From: Alteromonadaceae bacterium XY-R5
GTDB lineage: Bacteria > Pseudomonadota > Gammaproteobacteria > Enterobacterales > Alteromonadaceae
Length of the DNA stretch: 64,000 nucleotides
Direction: 5' to 3'
Assembly: GCA_001660395.1 (NCBI GenBank)
Contig: LXWE01000003.1
Coordinates: 310,001-374,000, forward strand
The translations under genes and the position numbers were made by a program. Shown here in pieces: positions 1 through 14,154 of the stretch (the first letter of the stretch is position 1; every line of letters begins with the position of its first letter). The notes beneath the pieces are model-generated. The model was not told the DNA's origin. It saw only the letters and a list, made by a program, of their open reading frames with translations, and searched no databases.

Positions 1-123
1 ATAAAGATCGGGATATTGCTGCTGCCAGTCTTGTTCTAACTGAATAAAGTGAGACTGCTGCCACAGGCTGCGATGCTGCGCTAATACATGGCTTAAGGCA
101 GTAAAACGGTCAGAATAATTCAC
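1..123 (-). CDS. Partial unidentified CDS, N-terminal 41 codons
   Basis: An open frame runs off the left edge of the window. Read on the minus strand it opens with GTG at 123-121 and has 41 codons without a stop; an in-frame TAA lies 15 codons upstream, and GTG is the only plausible start after it. The peptide is rich in Gln, His and Trp and has no signal peptide. It vaguely resembles the N-terminus of class I methyltransferases found next to DTW proteins, but that is a guess from memory. It would be divergent from the DTW gene. No good Shine-Dalgarno is visible. The product cannot be named from this fragment. Confidence 0.42.
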   Translation of the reverse strand, partial: MNYSDRFTALSHVLAQHRSLWQQSHFIQLEQDWQQQYPDLY

Positions 124-286
124 GGCGGCAGAAAGTAGGGAATGTTGCCGACCTTTTACTGCGTGTGGCCCTTACTGTCAAAGGATTCGTGCGCTGCCTG
201 GCTTATTTTCCGCTGCGGATTTATATGCTGCGAGAACGCCTCAGCTCGGCTAAAATGCGCCGGTTTTTAATCACTGTTGGCCCCAC

Positions 287-982
287 ATGACAAATTCAGT
301 AATGGCACTGCGCACCCGCGAATTAGCAACTTCATTGCGCCCGTTCAAGGCCCGTGGAGCCAAGGTTAAGCGCTGCGACACATGCATTTTGCCACTGATG
401 TCCTGCATTTGTGATGTGCGCCCTGCGGCCACAGCCAACTGTGCCTTTGTGTTTTTGATGTACCACGGCGAGTATTACAAACCCAGCAACACCGGGCGTT
501 TAATTGCCGATGTGGTACCGGATAACAGCGCCTTTTTGTGGGATCGCACTCAGCCAGATCCGGCCTTGCTGGCGTTGCTGGCGGATCCACGCTATCAGCC
601 TGTGGTGATTTTTCCGCACCAGTACGCCAAACCGGAACGCTGTATCCATACTGTGCCGCAAGCCAACGGCAAAATCCCACTGTTTGTGATGCTGGATGGC
701 ACCTGGCGCGAGGCGCAAAAGATGTTTACCAAAAGTCCGTATCTGGATGGCTTTCCGGTACTGGGATTGAATCCCACAGATAAATCCAGCTACCTGCTGC
801 GCGAAGCGGCCCACGACCACCAGCTTTGCACCGCCGAGGTCGGCATGGAAGTGCTGCGTATGGCCGGCGATCTGCAGGCTGCCGACGATCTGCATACCTA
901 TTTCGGCCACTTCCGTCTGCGTTATTTAATGAGCAAGCCGCATCTGACCCTGAAACAATCCCTGGCAGAATTGCCGGAATAA
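287..982 (+). CDS. DTW-domain tRNA-uridine aminocarboxypropyltransferase (TapT/YfiP-like)
   Basis: This 231-residue protein belongs to the DTW family, whose members transfer the 3-amino-3-carboxypropyl group of S-adenosylmethionine to U47 of tRNA to give acp3U. The family motif is seen as LDGTWREAQKM (DGTW at residues 137-140). Four cysteines arranged CxxC and CxC (residues 30, 33, 40, 42) form the probable metal site, and LCTAEV near residue 180 fits the conserved LSTAE segment. Length matches E. coli YfiP (about 230 residues). ATG 287 is used, but ATG 302 is also possible. It is a stand-alone cytosolic gene, convergent with the carotenoid oxygenase gene, and the 26-base gap between them shows no terminator. 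Confidence 0.88.
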   Translation: MTNSVMALRTRELATSLRPFKARGAKVKRCDTCILPLMSCICDVRPAATANCAFVFLMYHGEYYKPSNTGRLIADVVPDNSAFLWDRTQPDPALLALLADPRYQPVVIFPHQYAKPERCIHTVPQANGKIPLFVMLDGTWREAQKMFTKSPYLDGFPVLGLNPTDKSSYLLREAAHDHQLCTAEVGMEVLRMAGDLQAADDLHTYFGHFRLRYLMSKPHLTLKQSLAELPE

Positions 983-1008
983 TCCCCTTGTTAAGCAGCG
1001 CGCAAGCA

Positions 1009-2538
1009 CTATACCAGCGCGCCGTGAAACCCTAACGGCAGGTAGTAAGGCAAACTGGCTCGGGCAACCGGACCATCGGCCAAACGCTCGCTATCCAGCA
1101 CATTGACGCTGGTTTCCCCGCGCAAATAATCCAGGCTGGTATGCACCAGATACCCTGCACCTTCGCCACCACCGGCTTTGGGCACAAACAGCGGCTCTTC
1201 CGCCATCACACCTTGCCCATACTGGTAACTTTCCAGTTTTCCGCTACGTAAATCCAGGCGACTGATAGCGTTATATTCGCTGCGTTCAACCTGGGTGTTT
1301 GACGCCATGGTCACACCAAACTGATAACGTGCAGGCATAGCCGCAACGCGCTCATCCTGTTGCGGAAATTCCATCGCGATCCCTACGTTTTCACGTTTTA
1401 CTGTGCCGCGATCGAGGTCGATCACCAGCTGGGTCGCCATGCTAGGGGTTTCTTTTTTCACCGTCAGCTCGCCAATGATGTCGCCCATACGTTTAATCAT
1501 TACATCGGCATTGTCGTACCAGCACAGGTTCAGCACCAGCTCACGGCCCTGACGCCAGCAGGCGCCAAAGTGAAACACAAAGCCTGATTCGCAAGGGATC
1601 TGCCGGGTAACTTCTAAGTTATTTTTATCAATGACCAGCAACACACCGCCCTGCTGCGGCTGCCAGTCGAAGGATTCGATAAAGGTGCCACCGTTTGCCC
1701 CCGCCATCAGCGGCGGCAAATAGATCACTAAATGGGTGTCCGTCACCGCAAAGTCATGCACATAACTGCGCCGCGGCGAATCGATCAGTTTACACCGCAG
1801 CAACTCGCCTTTGGCGGATAACTGATACAGTACAAACCCGGCTTTGCCCAAATTCGCCAGGTCGCCAATATTCCAAATGCTGCCGTTTTGATCCCTATGG
1901 GGATGGGCTGAAAACGGAATGCCTTCAAGTTCGTTGCTAAAGCTCACCTGGCCCAGCGTAGTGAGATCATCCTGCGCCAACCGATACGGCATAGCCGCTT
2001 CCCACATGGCCCAAAGCTCATTTTCAACCGGCAGCAAGGCAATATTGGCGGTGTTAATACTCTCGGGCCCTTTTAATCCGCGCGGATGAGCCACGTGTGA
2101 GCCTGCGCCGTTATATAAAAACCTGCCCGCGGCCGATTCCAGTTCAAATTTGCGGGTGCGCACAAACTTGCCACTGTGGGTCATTCCTTCTGCACCAAGC
2201 TGATACTGGCTAACAAAACCATCGCCATCAAACCAATGGCTATAACGCTGATCGCCGAGCTGCTGACGACCGGGGCCATTACGATATAAGCGCTTACCGA
2301 CTAATTCTGCAGGCAGCTTGCCCTGCCAATTCACCTTGAGGGCTGGAATATCTTGGCTAAGCCCCTGCCATCCCTTGAGTTTGGGGTTGTGCTTAATCGC
2401 TTGTGCAAAGGCTTTGGCATATTCCTGGGCCGGGCTTGTTGCCTCGTGGCCAAGGGCAAGGTTCGAAAAGCCAGTGGCGCTTAGGGCGGCGGCCCCCGCC
2501 AGCCAGCTACTGTTACGCAAAAAATCACGGCGGTTCAT
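1009..2538 (-). CDS. Carotenoid oxygenase (RPE65/lignostilbene dioxygenase) family, Tat-exported
   Basis: The 509-residue product is a seven-bladed beta-propeller non-haem iron dioxygenase of the carotenoid cleavage family, which splits a C=C bond in carotenoids, apocarotenoids or stilbenes. Four histidines fit the iron ligands: near residues 212/214 (SAHPH), 261 (YVHDFAV), 323 (VFHFGACW) and 505 (GFHGALV). The family motif HWFDGDG is at 101-107. The N-terminus has a twin-arginine signal (NRRDFL, then an alanine-rich hydrophobic stretch), so the enzyme should fold in the cytoplasm and act in the periplasm. It lies 4 bases downstream of the DUF2141 gene and is surely co-transcribed with it. 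The substrate cannot be told from sequence; no carotenoid biosynthesis gene is nearby. Confidence 0.88.
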   Translation of the reverse strand: MNRRDFLRNSSWLAGAAALSATGFSNLALGHEATSPAQEYAKAFAQAIKHNPKLKGWQGLSQDIPALKVNWQGKLPAELVGKRLYRNGPGRQQLGDQRYSHWFDGDGFVSQYQLGAEGMTHSGKFVRTRKFELESAAGRFLYNGAGSHVAHPRGLKGPESINTANIALLPVENELWAMWEAAMPYRLAQDDLTTLGQVSFSNELEGIPFSAHPHRDQNGSIWNIGDLANLGKAGFVLYQLSAKGELLRCKLIDSPRRSYVHDFAVTDTHLVIYLPPLMAGANGGTFIESFDWQPQQGGVLLVIDKNNLEVTRQIPCESGFVFHFGACWRQGRELVLNLCWYDNADVMIKRMGDIIGELTVKKETPSMATQLVIDLDRGTVKRENVGIAMEFPQQDERVAAMPARYQFGVTMASNTQVERSEYNAISRLDLRSGKLESYQYGQGVMAEEPLFVPKAGGGEGAGYLVHTSLDYLRGETSVNVLDSERLADGPVARASLPYYLPLGFHGALV

Positions 2539-2542
2539 GTGG

Positions 2543-2995
2543 TTACTCCAGGCTGATCAGTACGGTTTGGTCTTGCGTCGTCACCTCAAAAGCAATCTGC
2601 GCAAAGTTAGGCGCGCCATGTAAGCTTGGGTGCTGACTAAAGCCATAAGGCTCGGTGGGAATGCCCATCAAATTGCGATTGAGCTGGTAATCACCATTAA
2701 GATCCTGAAACACCATAATGGCATACTGTCCCGGTGCTACATCCGCAAACACCAGCTCAACTTGATTCCCTTCGACTTTTTGCAAACGCTGCTGCCAGAC
2801 CTGATGACTTTTCATGTTCTCGGCAGAGTTATACCCCGCCAGCAAAATATTGCCTTTAGGCTGCAGAATATCCTGCACTTTTACCGTCAGGGTTGCTGCT
2901 TCAGCGCTGCTTAGGTTCATCAGTGTCGCTCCGCCTAACAGGCTGTAAACAGCTAAGGCGGGGGTTAAAAGCTTGGGTAAGTTGGCGTATGTCAT
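2543..2995 (-). CDS. DUF2141 secreted protein
   Basis: A 150-residue protein with an N-terminal Sec signal peptide (hydrophobic stretch about 10-30, cleavage probably near SSAEA) followed by the compact all-beta DUF2141 fold, about residues 35-150. Typical family segments are GQYAIMVFQDLNGD and a later GFSQHPSLHGAPNF stretch. Function is unknown; family members sit in the periplasm or outer membrane of gammaproteobacteria and bacteroidetes. The gene is the first of a two-gene operon with the carotenoid oxygenase, 4 bases upstream of it, which suggests a shared periplasmic role such as holding or delivering a lipophilic substrate. That role is inference. It is divergent from the histidine kinase gene, with 194 bases between them. 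Confidence 0.8.
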   Translation of the reverse strand: MTYANLPKLLTPALAVYSLLGGATLMNLSSAEAATLTVKVQDILQPKGNILLAGYNSAENMKSHQVWQQRLQKVEGNQVELVFADVAPGQYAIMVFQDLNGDYQLNRNLMGIPTEPYGFSQHPSLHGAPNFAQIAFEVTTQDQTVLISLE

Positions 2996-3189
2996 GGTCG
3001 TTATCCTTCACTTGGTTAAGTGGGAATAGTGTGGTCAACGCCCTGCACAAAAACAGGTGCCAAAAGTCATGATTTAATGCCTCCTCTGACTAACGGGGCC
3101 GTATCAGGTCCGTTTCATGGCGCATTTACTTCCCGGATAAACATAGTGCTATAGTAGCGACAATCTATTTGTGAACACGCAGGGAAAGC
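2996..3189. promoter_or_regulatory. Divergent intergenic region, DUF2141 operon / sensor kinase
   Basis: These 194 bases must hold the promoters of the DUF2141-carotenoid oxygenase operon (left) and of the two-component pair (right). The right half is AT-rich (around ATAGTGCTATAGTAGC near 3143-3160), which could supply -10 elements. I could not settle hexamers or an operator. The arrangement makes this the natural place to look for binding by the adjacent response regulator. Confidence 0.4.
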
Positions 3190-4359
3190 ATGTCAGTCCT
3201 CACCAAAAACACTGTCATTCCCCAGTCTGAGAACACGCTCTCTGCCAGAGCGCGGCAAGATATCAACTGGGTGTTGTTGCTGGCGGGTATAGGTGGCTGG
3301 GCGATGGTCTGGTGGCTGGCAGGCTACAGTACAAAAAGCCAGTGGCTATTTCACATCAGCACAGTCAGTTATTTAGTTGCCTACTGTGGGTTCAATTTCG
3401 CTTCCCCCGGCTATCCGCGCTGGGCCAGACTCGCCCTTGGCATCCAGCTACTCAGCTTTTGGGGCGTATTATTCAGTTCCCCAGATTCCGTCAGTTTTAT
3501 TCTGCTGGTGATCCTGGCCGGTCAGTTACCTTTTATTGTTGAGAAACGCCCAAGTTTGCTGCTGATCACCGGCGCCAATCTGGTGGGTTTCGGCGTGCTT
3601 TACTGGCACTGGCAAACCTGGTTTTTAGACCGCCCCATCAACTACTTACTGTTTTTCAGCTTTCAATTGTTCGCCTTGGCCAGCAGTCGTATTGCTGTAA
3701 GCGAAACCCGTCAGCGTCAGGCCCTGGAAATGAAACAGGCGGAACTACTTTCTACCCGCGCCTTACTTGAACAAAGCGTGCAGCAAGCCGAGCGCTTACG
3801 CATCAGCCGGGATCTGCACGACATCTGTGGTCATCAGCTCACGGCGCTGGCGCTGAATCTAGAGTTTGCGACCCAGGTGCCACCCGCGCAGGCGCAGGAT
3901 AAAATCACAGCGTCGCGCCAGCTGGCCGGGGAATTGCTGGAGCAAATCCGCCGGGTGGTGCGCGATATCCGTCAGTCTAATATCGACTTACCCGCCGCCC
4001 TTAATCGCCTGCAGGAAGCTCTGCCCGGCGCTAAGGTAGACATTCACTATCCTGATCGCTGGCCACAACTGAGTGAAGAACAAACGGCGCAGTTACTGTG
4101 CATCTGTCAGGAAGGCATCAGTAATGCCCTGCGTTATGGCCTTGGTCGCCAGGTAAGTCTTATTTTTACTCACTCAAGCAGTAGCTTAACGCTGACGATA
4201 ACCAACCCCACGGCTTCCAGCCGCAAACGACGTGATGGCAATGGCATAGACAACCTGAAGCTGCGTGCAGCGCAACTTGGGGCGCAACTGGACATCCAGC
4301 CATCATCGCAGCAATGGCAGTTAATGCTGACATTGACACTCCCGGAGGCCCAATTATGA
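3190..4359 (+). CDS. Sensor histidine kinase, NarL/DesK-type (HisKA_3)
   Basis: A 389-residue membrane histidine kinase. Hydrophobic segments between about residues 27 and 167 make five or six transmembrane helices with very short loops, as in DesK-like sensors that read the membrane itself. The dimerisation and phosphoacceptor helix has SRDLHDICGHQLTAL (phosphorylated His about 210). The ATPase domain has an N box EGISNALRYG (308-317) and a G box DGNGIDNLKLRA (349-360). The stop overlaps the regulator's start (ATGA), so the two are translationally coupled. Ligand unknown. A link with membrane lipids or carotenoid-like molecules is only suggested by the divergent carotenoid oxygenase operon. 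Confidence 0.9.
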   Translation: MSVLTKNTVIPQSENTLSARARQDINWVLLLAGIGGWAMVWWLAGYSTKSQWLFHISTVSYLVAYCGFNFASPGYPRWARLALGIQLLSFWGVLFSSPDSVSFILLVILAGQLPFIVEKRPSLLLITGANLVGFGVLYWHWQTWFLDRPINYLLFFSFQLFALASSRIAVSETRQRQALEMKQAELLSTRALLEQSVQQAERLRISRDLHDICGHQLTALALNLEFATQVPPAQAQDKITASRQLAGELLEQIRRVVRDIRQSNIDLPAALNRLQEALPGAKVDIHYPDRWPQLSEEQTAQLLCICQEGISNALRYGLGRQVSLIFTHSSSSLTLTITNPTASSRKRRDGNGIDNLKLRAAQLGAQLDIQPSSQQWQLMLTLTLPEAQL

Positions 4360-4997
4360 GTACATCTGTAGTCCGCGTCGCCATAGTCGATGATCAGGCG
4401 CTGGTGCGCGAAGGCATTGCGGGTTTGTTATCTTTGCACCCACAGATTGCGCTGGCCTGGAGTGAAGAAAACGGCAGTGCTCTGCTACAAAGGCTGACTG
4501 AGGCGCCCGTCGATTTACTGCTGATGGACATTCGCATGCCCGGCGAAAATGGTATCGAACTCACGCGCAAGCTGCGTAGTGCAGGTAACGACACGCCGAT
4601 TTTGATCCTGACGACCTTTGACGACCCGCAGTTATTTATCGATGCCATGCAGGCCGGTGCCAGCGGTTTTCTGCTTAAAGACGTAACCACTGCCAAACTG
4701 CATCAGGCCGTGTTTACCGTGGCCGAAGGCGGCTCACTGGCCGAACCCGTATTGCTTAATCAACTCAATGCCGAACAACTGTCGACCTTTGCCGATGGCG
4801 AGATTGAACCTTTGAGTGAGCGTGAAATTGCCATTTTAAAACTGATTGCTGCTGGCTACTCGAATAAAGAAATCGCCGACGCCGTGTTTCTGGCTGAAGG
4901 CACAGTAAAGAATCATGTATCGAGCCTGCTGGCCAAACTTCGCACCCGGGATCGCACCCGTGCCGTGCTCAAAGCCATGAGTGCCGGTCTGATTTGA
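4356..4997 (+). CDS. Response regulator, NarL/LuxR family
   Basis: A 213-residue regulator with an N-terminal receiver (acidic pair Asp12/Asp13, phospho-acceptor Asp58 in MDIRMPG, Lys108 in GFLLKD) and a C-terminal LuxR-type helix-turn-helix (about 150-193, LSEREIAILKLIAAG and GTVKNHVSSLLAKL). ATG 4356 is chosen because it overlaps the kinase stop in ATGA and follows a GGAGG at 4344-4348; an in-frame ATG at 4314 would lie inside the kinase gene with no ribosome site. It is the partner of the upstream kinase. Targets are unknown; the divergent operon starting at 2995 is the nearest candidate. Confidence 0.9.
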   Translation: MSTSVVRVAIVDDQALVREGIAGLLSLHPQIALAWSEENGSALLQRLTEAPVDLLLMDIRMPGENGIELTRKLRSAGNDTPILILTTFDDPQLFIDAMQAGASGFLLKDVTTAKLHQAVFTVAEGGSLAEPVLLNQLNAEQLSTFADGEIEPLSEREIAILKLIAAGYSNKEIADAVFLAEGTVKNHVSSLLAKLRTRDRTRAVLKAMSAGLI

Positions 4998-5051
4998 AGG
5001 CAACAGCATGACGATTTTGTCCGGTTTTATGCGTCTGCCGGCGCATCTTTA

Positions 5052-5079
5052 TTGGACAGTTTGTCACCAATTCTATATA
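5052..5079 (+). promoter_or_regulatory. Candidate sigma70 promoter of ybiT
   Basis: A -35-like TTGGAC (5052-5057) and a -10-like TATATA (5074-5079) are separated by 16 bases and lie 66 bases before the ybiT start. The match is fair, not strong, and rests on inspection only. Confidence 0.38.
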
Positions 5080-5145
5080 GTGCGCGGCCGCTGGATGAGA
5101 GATTCCCGCACTTCATTTATAACCGCAAGACATTGAGACGTTCCC

Positions 5146-6744
5146 TTGATTACTACCGCTAATATCACCATGCAATTCGGCTCCAAGCCGCTGTTTGAAA
5201 ACATCTCCGCCAAATTTGGTAATGGCAACCGCTATGGCCTGATCGGAGCCAATGGCTGCGGTAAGTCGACCTTTATGAAAATCCTGAGCGGTAAGCTGAC
5301 CCCAAGTGCCGGCAACGTGTCTATGACACCAGGTACTAAACTGGGGATACTGAATCAGGATCAGTTCGCCTTTGAAGAAATGTCCGTCGTAGACGCGGTG
5401 ATCATGGGTGACCGTGAGCTGTGGGAAGTGAAACAGGAACGTGACGCCATTTACTCAAAAGCAGACATGAGCGAAGAAGACGGCATGCGCGTGGCCGATC
5501 TGGAAACTCAGTTTGCAGAGATGGACGGTTACACTGCCGAATCACGTGCCGGAGATATCTTAAGTGCTGCCGGTATCGAAGAAGAATATCACTTTGGTCT
5601 GATGAAAGAAGTGGCCCCTGGCCGCAAAGTACGGGTGCTGTTAGCCCAGGCCCTGTTTGCGGAGCCAGACATTCTGCTGCTAGACGAACCAACCAACAAC
5701 CTGGATATCTACACTATCAACTGGCTGGCGGAAGAGCTGAACAAGCGTAAGTCCACCATGATCATCATTTCCCACGACCGTCACTTCTTAAACTCTGTCT
5801 GTACCCATATGGCAGATATCGACTACGGCGAGCTGCGTATTTTCCCGGGTAACTATGATGATTTCGTGGCCGCAGCGGCACTGATCCAAGAACAGTTACA
5901 TACGGAAAACGCCAAGAAGTCAGCGGAAATTGAAGAGCTACAGTCGTTCGTGGCGCGCTTCTCAGCCAACGCATCTAAAGCCAAACAGGCAACGTCGCGT
6001 GCCAAGCGTTTGGAAAAAATTGAGCTGGCAGAAATTAAAGCCTCCAGCCGCCGTATGCCTTACATTCAGTTTAAGCAGCATAAAAAACTGCACCGTCTGG
6101 CCATTACCCTGGAAAACCTGGGCCATGGTTATGAAGATCTGCATCTGTTCAGTGGCGGTAATTTGCTGCTGGAAGCGGGCGCACGTTTGGCCATTATCGG
6201 TGAAAACGGCGCTGGCAAAACCACTATGCTGAAGTGTTTGATCAACGAACTTGAAGCCCAGCAGGGTTCAGTAAAATGGGCTGAAAACGCCACTATCGGT
6301 TACGTGCCACAAGACAGTAACCGTGACTTCGATTGCGATATGACCCTGTTTGACTGGATGTCACAATGGCGTACGCCTAAGCACGATGATCTGGCGGTAA
6401 AAGGCATGCTAGGCCGCTTGCTGTTTACCTCGGATGACTTCAACAAGAAAGTGAAAGTCTGCTCGGGTGGTGAGAAAAACCGTCTGTTGTTCGGTAAGCT
6501 GATGTTGCAAGACCTGAACGTGCTGGTGATGGACGAACCGACCAACCACCTGGATATGGAGTCTATCGAAGCCCTGAACAACGCCATGCTGAAGTTCGAC
6601 GGTACTGTGATTTTCGTCAGCCACGACCGTGAATTCGTATCTTCACTGGCAACTCAGGTGATCGAAATCCGTGATCAGAAGCTGCATAGCTTTGAAGGTA
6701 CCTATGAAGAATTCCTGGCCCATAAAGCAGGTCAGGCTGCTTAA
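5146..6744 (+). CDS. ybiT: ABC-F family ATPase YbiT
   Basis: A 532-residue duplicated ATPase of the ABC-F class, soluble proteins that bind the ribosomal E site and modulate translation. Two nucleotide-binding domains are visible: Walker [10 protein letters not shown] (34-42) with [11 protein letters not shown] and ISHDRHFL, then Walker A GENGAGKT (about 350) with signature [22 protein letters not shown] and VSHDREF. The linker between them is charged and helical (about 245-305). As in E. coli YbiT, the first signature motif is degenerate ([13 protein letters not shown]). The start is TTG at 5146: the next residues align with the enteric N-terminus and no other start fits. It is monocistronic, ended by a strong terminator. 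Confidence 0.93.
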   Translation: MITTANITMQFGSKPLFENISAKFGNGNRYGLIGANGCGKSTFMKILSGKLTPSAGNVSMTPGTKLGILNQDQFAFEEMSVVDAVIMGDRELWEVKQERDAIYSKADMSEEDGMRVADLETQFAEMDGYTAESRAGDILSAAGIEEEYHFGLMKEVAPGRKVRVLLAQALFAEPDILLLDEPTNNLDIYTINWLAEELNKRKSTMIIISHDRHFLNSVCTHMADIDYGELRIFPGNYDDFVAAAALIQEQLHTENAKKSAEIEELQSFVARFSANASKAKQATSRAKRLEKIELAEIKASSRRMPYIQFKQHKKLHRLAITLENLGHGYEDLHLFSGGNLLLEAGARLAIIGENGAGKTTMLKCLINELEAQQGSVKWAENATIGYVPQDSNRDFDCDMTLFDWMSQWRTPKHDDLAVKGMLGRLLFTSDDFNKKVKVCSGGEKNRLLFGKLMLQDLNVLVMDEPTNHLDMESIEALNNAMLKFDGTVIFVSHDREFVSSLATQVIEIRDQKLHSFEGTYEEFLAHKAGQAA

Positions 6745-6810
6745 TTAAAGGGTTACACTGTCACGGGGCAAAGCTCGCTTGAATTGCCCTGTTGGCTGAG
6801 TAGAAAAACA

Positions 6811-6839
6811 AAAGGCTGTCATTTCTGACAGCCTTTTTT
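6811..6839 (+). terminator. Rho-independent terminator after ybiT
   Basis: Perfect stem AAAGGCTGTCA / TGACAGCCTTT with a 4-base loop (TTTC) followed by a run of T, 66 bases after the ybiT stop. A textbook intrinsic terminator for plus-strand transcripts. Confidence 0.9.
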
Positions 6840-6935
6840 ATTGCTCGGAATTATGTTTACAAACGTCACGAGCGACGAAAGTTCTAGGCAACAACGAAAT
6901 TTCAAGCGCAGTAGTTTGTCTCCAGCCTTTTTGTT

Positions 6936-9227
6936 TTATTGCTTTGAATTAGCGTTCCAGCTCGGCGTGTTCTGGCCTGACAGATGCTCGACAAAAAACT
7001 GCATTTGCCGGCGCTGCACATAGCGGATAGGCCCGCTCGAGCGCCCCACCGAATGCTCGCCACCCGGCACCACCAGTAAATCAAAATCTTTATCGGCGTG
7101 AATGAGTTTATCCACCACTTGCATACTGGACGCCGGATCGACGTTGCTGTCCTGCTCGCCCACAATTAGCAGCAAATCGCCCTGTAACTGGTCGGCATGC
7201 TCCATACCGGAGGCATCAATATAGCTTTGATCCACCGGGTAGCCCATCCACTGCTCGTTCCAGCTCATTTTATCCATACGGTTGTCATAGCAGCCATTAA
7301 AGGCCACGCCCACCGAGTAAAACTCAGGGTGGAACACCAATGCGCCCAAGGTACTTTGACCACCCGCAGAGGCGCCATAAATACCTACGCCTTTGCTGAT
7401 GTCATACCAGGGGAATTGTTTAGCTGCGGCCTGATGCCACAAAATCCGATCCGGGAAACCGGAATCGCCCAAATTCTTCCAGGCAACATCGTGAAAGGCT
7501 TTCGAGCGATTAGCTGTGCCCATGCCATCAATCTGCACCAGGATAAAGCCTAAATCCGCCATCGACTGCATGCCTATGACCTTATCGCCACCTGAATGGT
7601 AACCAAAGGGCCAGAAACTTTTTGGCACAAAACTATCGTGTGGGCCAGCATAGATGTTTTCGATCACCGGATAGGTTTTGCTGGGGTCGAAATCCTTCGG
7701 CTTGACGATTAAGCCCCAGATATCGGTTTTACCATCCCGGCCTTTGGCCACAAAGGACTCGGGGGCTTTAAATCCTGCCGCAGTGAGCAGGCTGATATCT
7801 GGCTGGGCTAATTTACGCATCAGTTTACCGTCACTGCTGCGGCGTAGTTCGGCCACATTGGGCAGATCTACCCGCGAATAGACATCGACAAAAAATGCTA
7901 AATCATCTGAAAAGCTGACCTGATGGTTGGCTTTGGTCTGGGTAATTTCGGTCAAATCCGAACCGTCGAAATTGATCCGGTAGTAATGCACAAAGTAAGG
8001 ATCTTCATTCAAATTCATACCGCTGGCCGCAAACCAGATTTGACGCTTTTCATCGTCAATACGCGCTACCTCGCGCACTGGCCAGTTACCTTTAGTGATC
8101 TGGTTTTTCAGCTGACCTGATTTGCCATCGTACAAATACAAATGGGCCCAGCCATCGCGCTCAGACAGCCAAATCAGTTCATCGCCCTGGCCTTTGACTT
8201 CATGCAAAAAGCCACGCCACTGATAAATAAAGGTATTGCTTTGCTCATCGATAACCGCCTGAGCAAGTGCGGTAGTCGCATCCACGGCAATCACACGGGC
8301 GCGCTGATGACCGCGTTCTGTGTAAGTAAAAGCAAAGCTCTGACTGTCTTCACGCCAATGCAACCCCGTCAGTTGATAAGGCGACGCGAACAGGCTGTTA
8401 TCAATGACAACGGCTTTGGCCGTTGCCACATCCACCAGCACCGGACGTTCAATGTCCACCTTATCACCAGGCTTGGGATAGAGCTGCTCAATCACCTTGG
8501 GCTGCAGTTGATCTGCTGGCGACGACAACACCCGGGTGACCATGCGCTGAGTGCCTGGGGTGACTTTTAAAATAATGAAATGGCCAGAATCAGGCGCCCA
8601 CTGGATGGATTCGGGATCATAAAACTGTTCGATACTTCCGTCTTCGCTGCGATACGCCACCTCGCCCTGCGCATTGATTAACTCCAGTTGTCCCTCTTTG
8701 ACTTGCGCCTGCCACTGTCCATCCGGGGATGAAATAGCACTGGTATCAGGCTGATAACGCAGATCTCTGACGGTATCATCACCTTTTGGCCAGCCCGGAT
8801 AGCTTTGCTGCTCACAGCTGCTGCCATCAAGCTGACAGGACCAGGGTTCATAATGCCAGTAGAAACTGATACTCAGGCCGTCGCTGGCGTAGGTAAAAGC
8901 GTCAAACGGTAACTGCAGAGGCTGGATATTTTCGCCAGCCGCGGTCGTTAATGCGGTGGCGATTTTAGCCTGATCAAAGGCTTGGGTTTGTTCGCCACTT
9001 TCGACGTTTTCACGCACAAAGGTAAAACCGCCTGCAACGGTTTTGCGGTAGTAAAAGTCGTGGCTATTGGTTACCCACTGAGCGGGAAACACCAGATCCC
9101 GGGTGAGATATTGCCAGTTATCGCGTAAATCCAGGGCGGCATCATACTCCGCCTTTTCCGGCATTGCCCAGGCTGACATGCAGCATAGCTGCATCAGCAT
9201 GGCGCTCACGCCAATCGAAACCTTCAT
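6936..9227 (-). CDS. Secreted S9 family peptidase (dipeptidyl peptidase IV type)
   Basis: A 763-residue prolyl-oligopeptidase-family serine peptidase. A signal peptide (MKVSIGVSAML to about AWA) is followed by an eight-bladed propeller region of the DPP-IV N type (about 70-470) and an alpha/beta-hydrolase domain at the C-terminus. The nucleophile Ser lies in GIYGASAGGQS, the Asp in VGEQDSNVDP and the His in GGEHSVG. These enzymes remove N-terminal dipeptides, often Xaa-Pro, from imported or extracellular peptides. ATG 9227 is chosen over ATG 9245 because GGAG lies 7 bases before it and the signal peptide then begins properly. Transcribed alone; no clear terminator before the convergent ybiT terminator. 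Confidence 0.88.
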   Translation of the reverse strand: MKVSIGVSAMLMQLCCMSAWAMPEKAEYDAALDLRDNWQYLTRDLVFPAQWVTNSHDFYYRKTVAGGFTFVRENVESGEQTQAFDQAKIATALTTAAGENIQPLQLPFDAFTYASDGLSISFYWHYEPWSCQLDGSSCEQQSYPGWPKGDDTVRDLRYQPDTSAISSPDGQWQAQVKEGQLELINAQGEVAYRSEDGSIEQFYDPESIQWAPDSGHFIILKVTPGTQRMVTRVLSSPADQLQPKVIEQLYPKPGDKVDIERPVLVDVATAKAVVIDNSLFASPYQLTGLHWREDSQSFAFTYTERGHQRARVIAVDATTALAQAVIDEQSNTFIYQWRGFLHEVKGQGDELIWLSERDGWAHLYLYDGKSGQLKNQITKGNWPVREVARIDDEKRQIWFAASGMNLNEDPYFVHYYRINFDGSDLTEITQTKANHQVSFSDDLAFFVDVYSRVDLPNVAELRRSSDGKLMRKLAQPDISLLTAAGFKAPESFVAKGRDGKTDIWGLIVKPKDFDPSKTYPVIENIYAGPHDSFVPKSFWPFGYHSGGDKVIGMQSMADLGFILVQIDGMGTANRSKAFHDVAWKNLGDSGFPDRILWHQAAAKQFPWYDISKGVGIYGASAGGQSTLGALVFHPEFYSVGVAFNGCYDNRMDKMSWNEQWMGYPVDQSYIDASGMEHADQLQGDLLLIVGEQDSNVDPASSMQVVDKLIHADKDFDLLVVPGGEHSVGRSSGPIRYVQRRQMQFFVEHLSGQNTPSWNANSKQ

Positions 9228-9412
9228 GTTTTCTCCATCCAACATGTATCGTTATTTTATGGCCGGTTTGGGCCATTCGGGTATGCTCAATAGTAACAGC
9301 AGCCTGCGCAGTGAATACAGGCTGGGACGTTATAAATAAAGGTACCTTTGCTGTGGATAAAGCAAATCATGGCTTATTTACACCAAATTTACGGAATCTA
9401 TCTGCCTGCAAA

Positions 9413-14154
<4,742 letters not shown>

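Noticed and set aside
5008-5136. 42-codon frame on the plus strand between the response regulator and ybiT, with AAGG upstream
   Set aside because: It spans the candidate ybiT promoter, has no recognisable character and ends just before the ybiT start; most likely chance.
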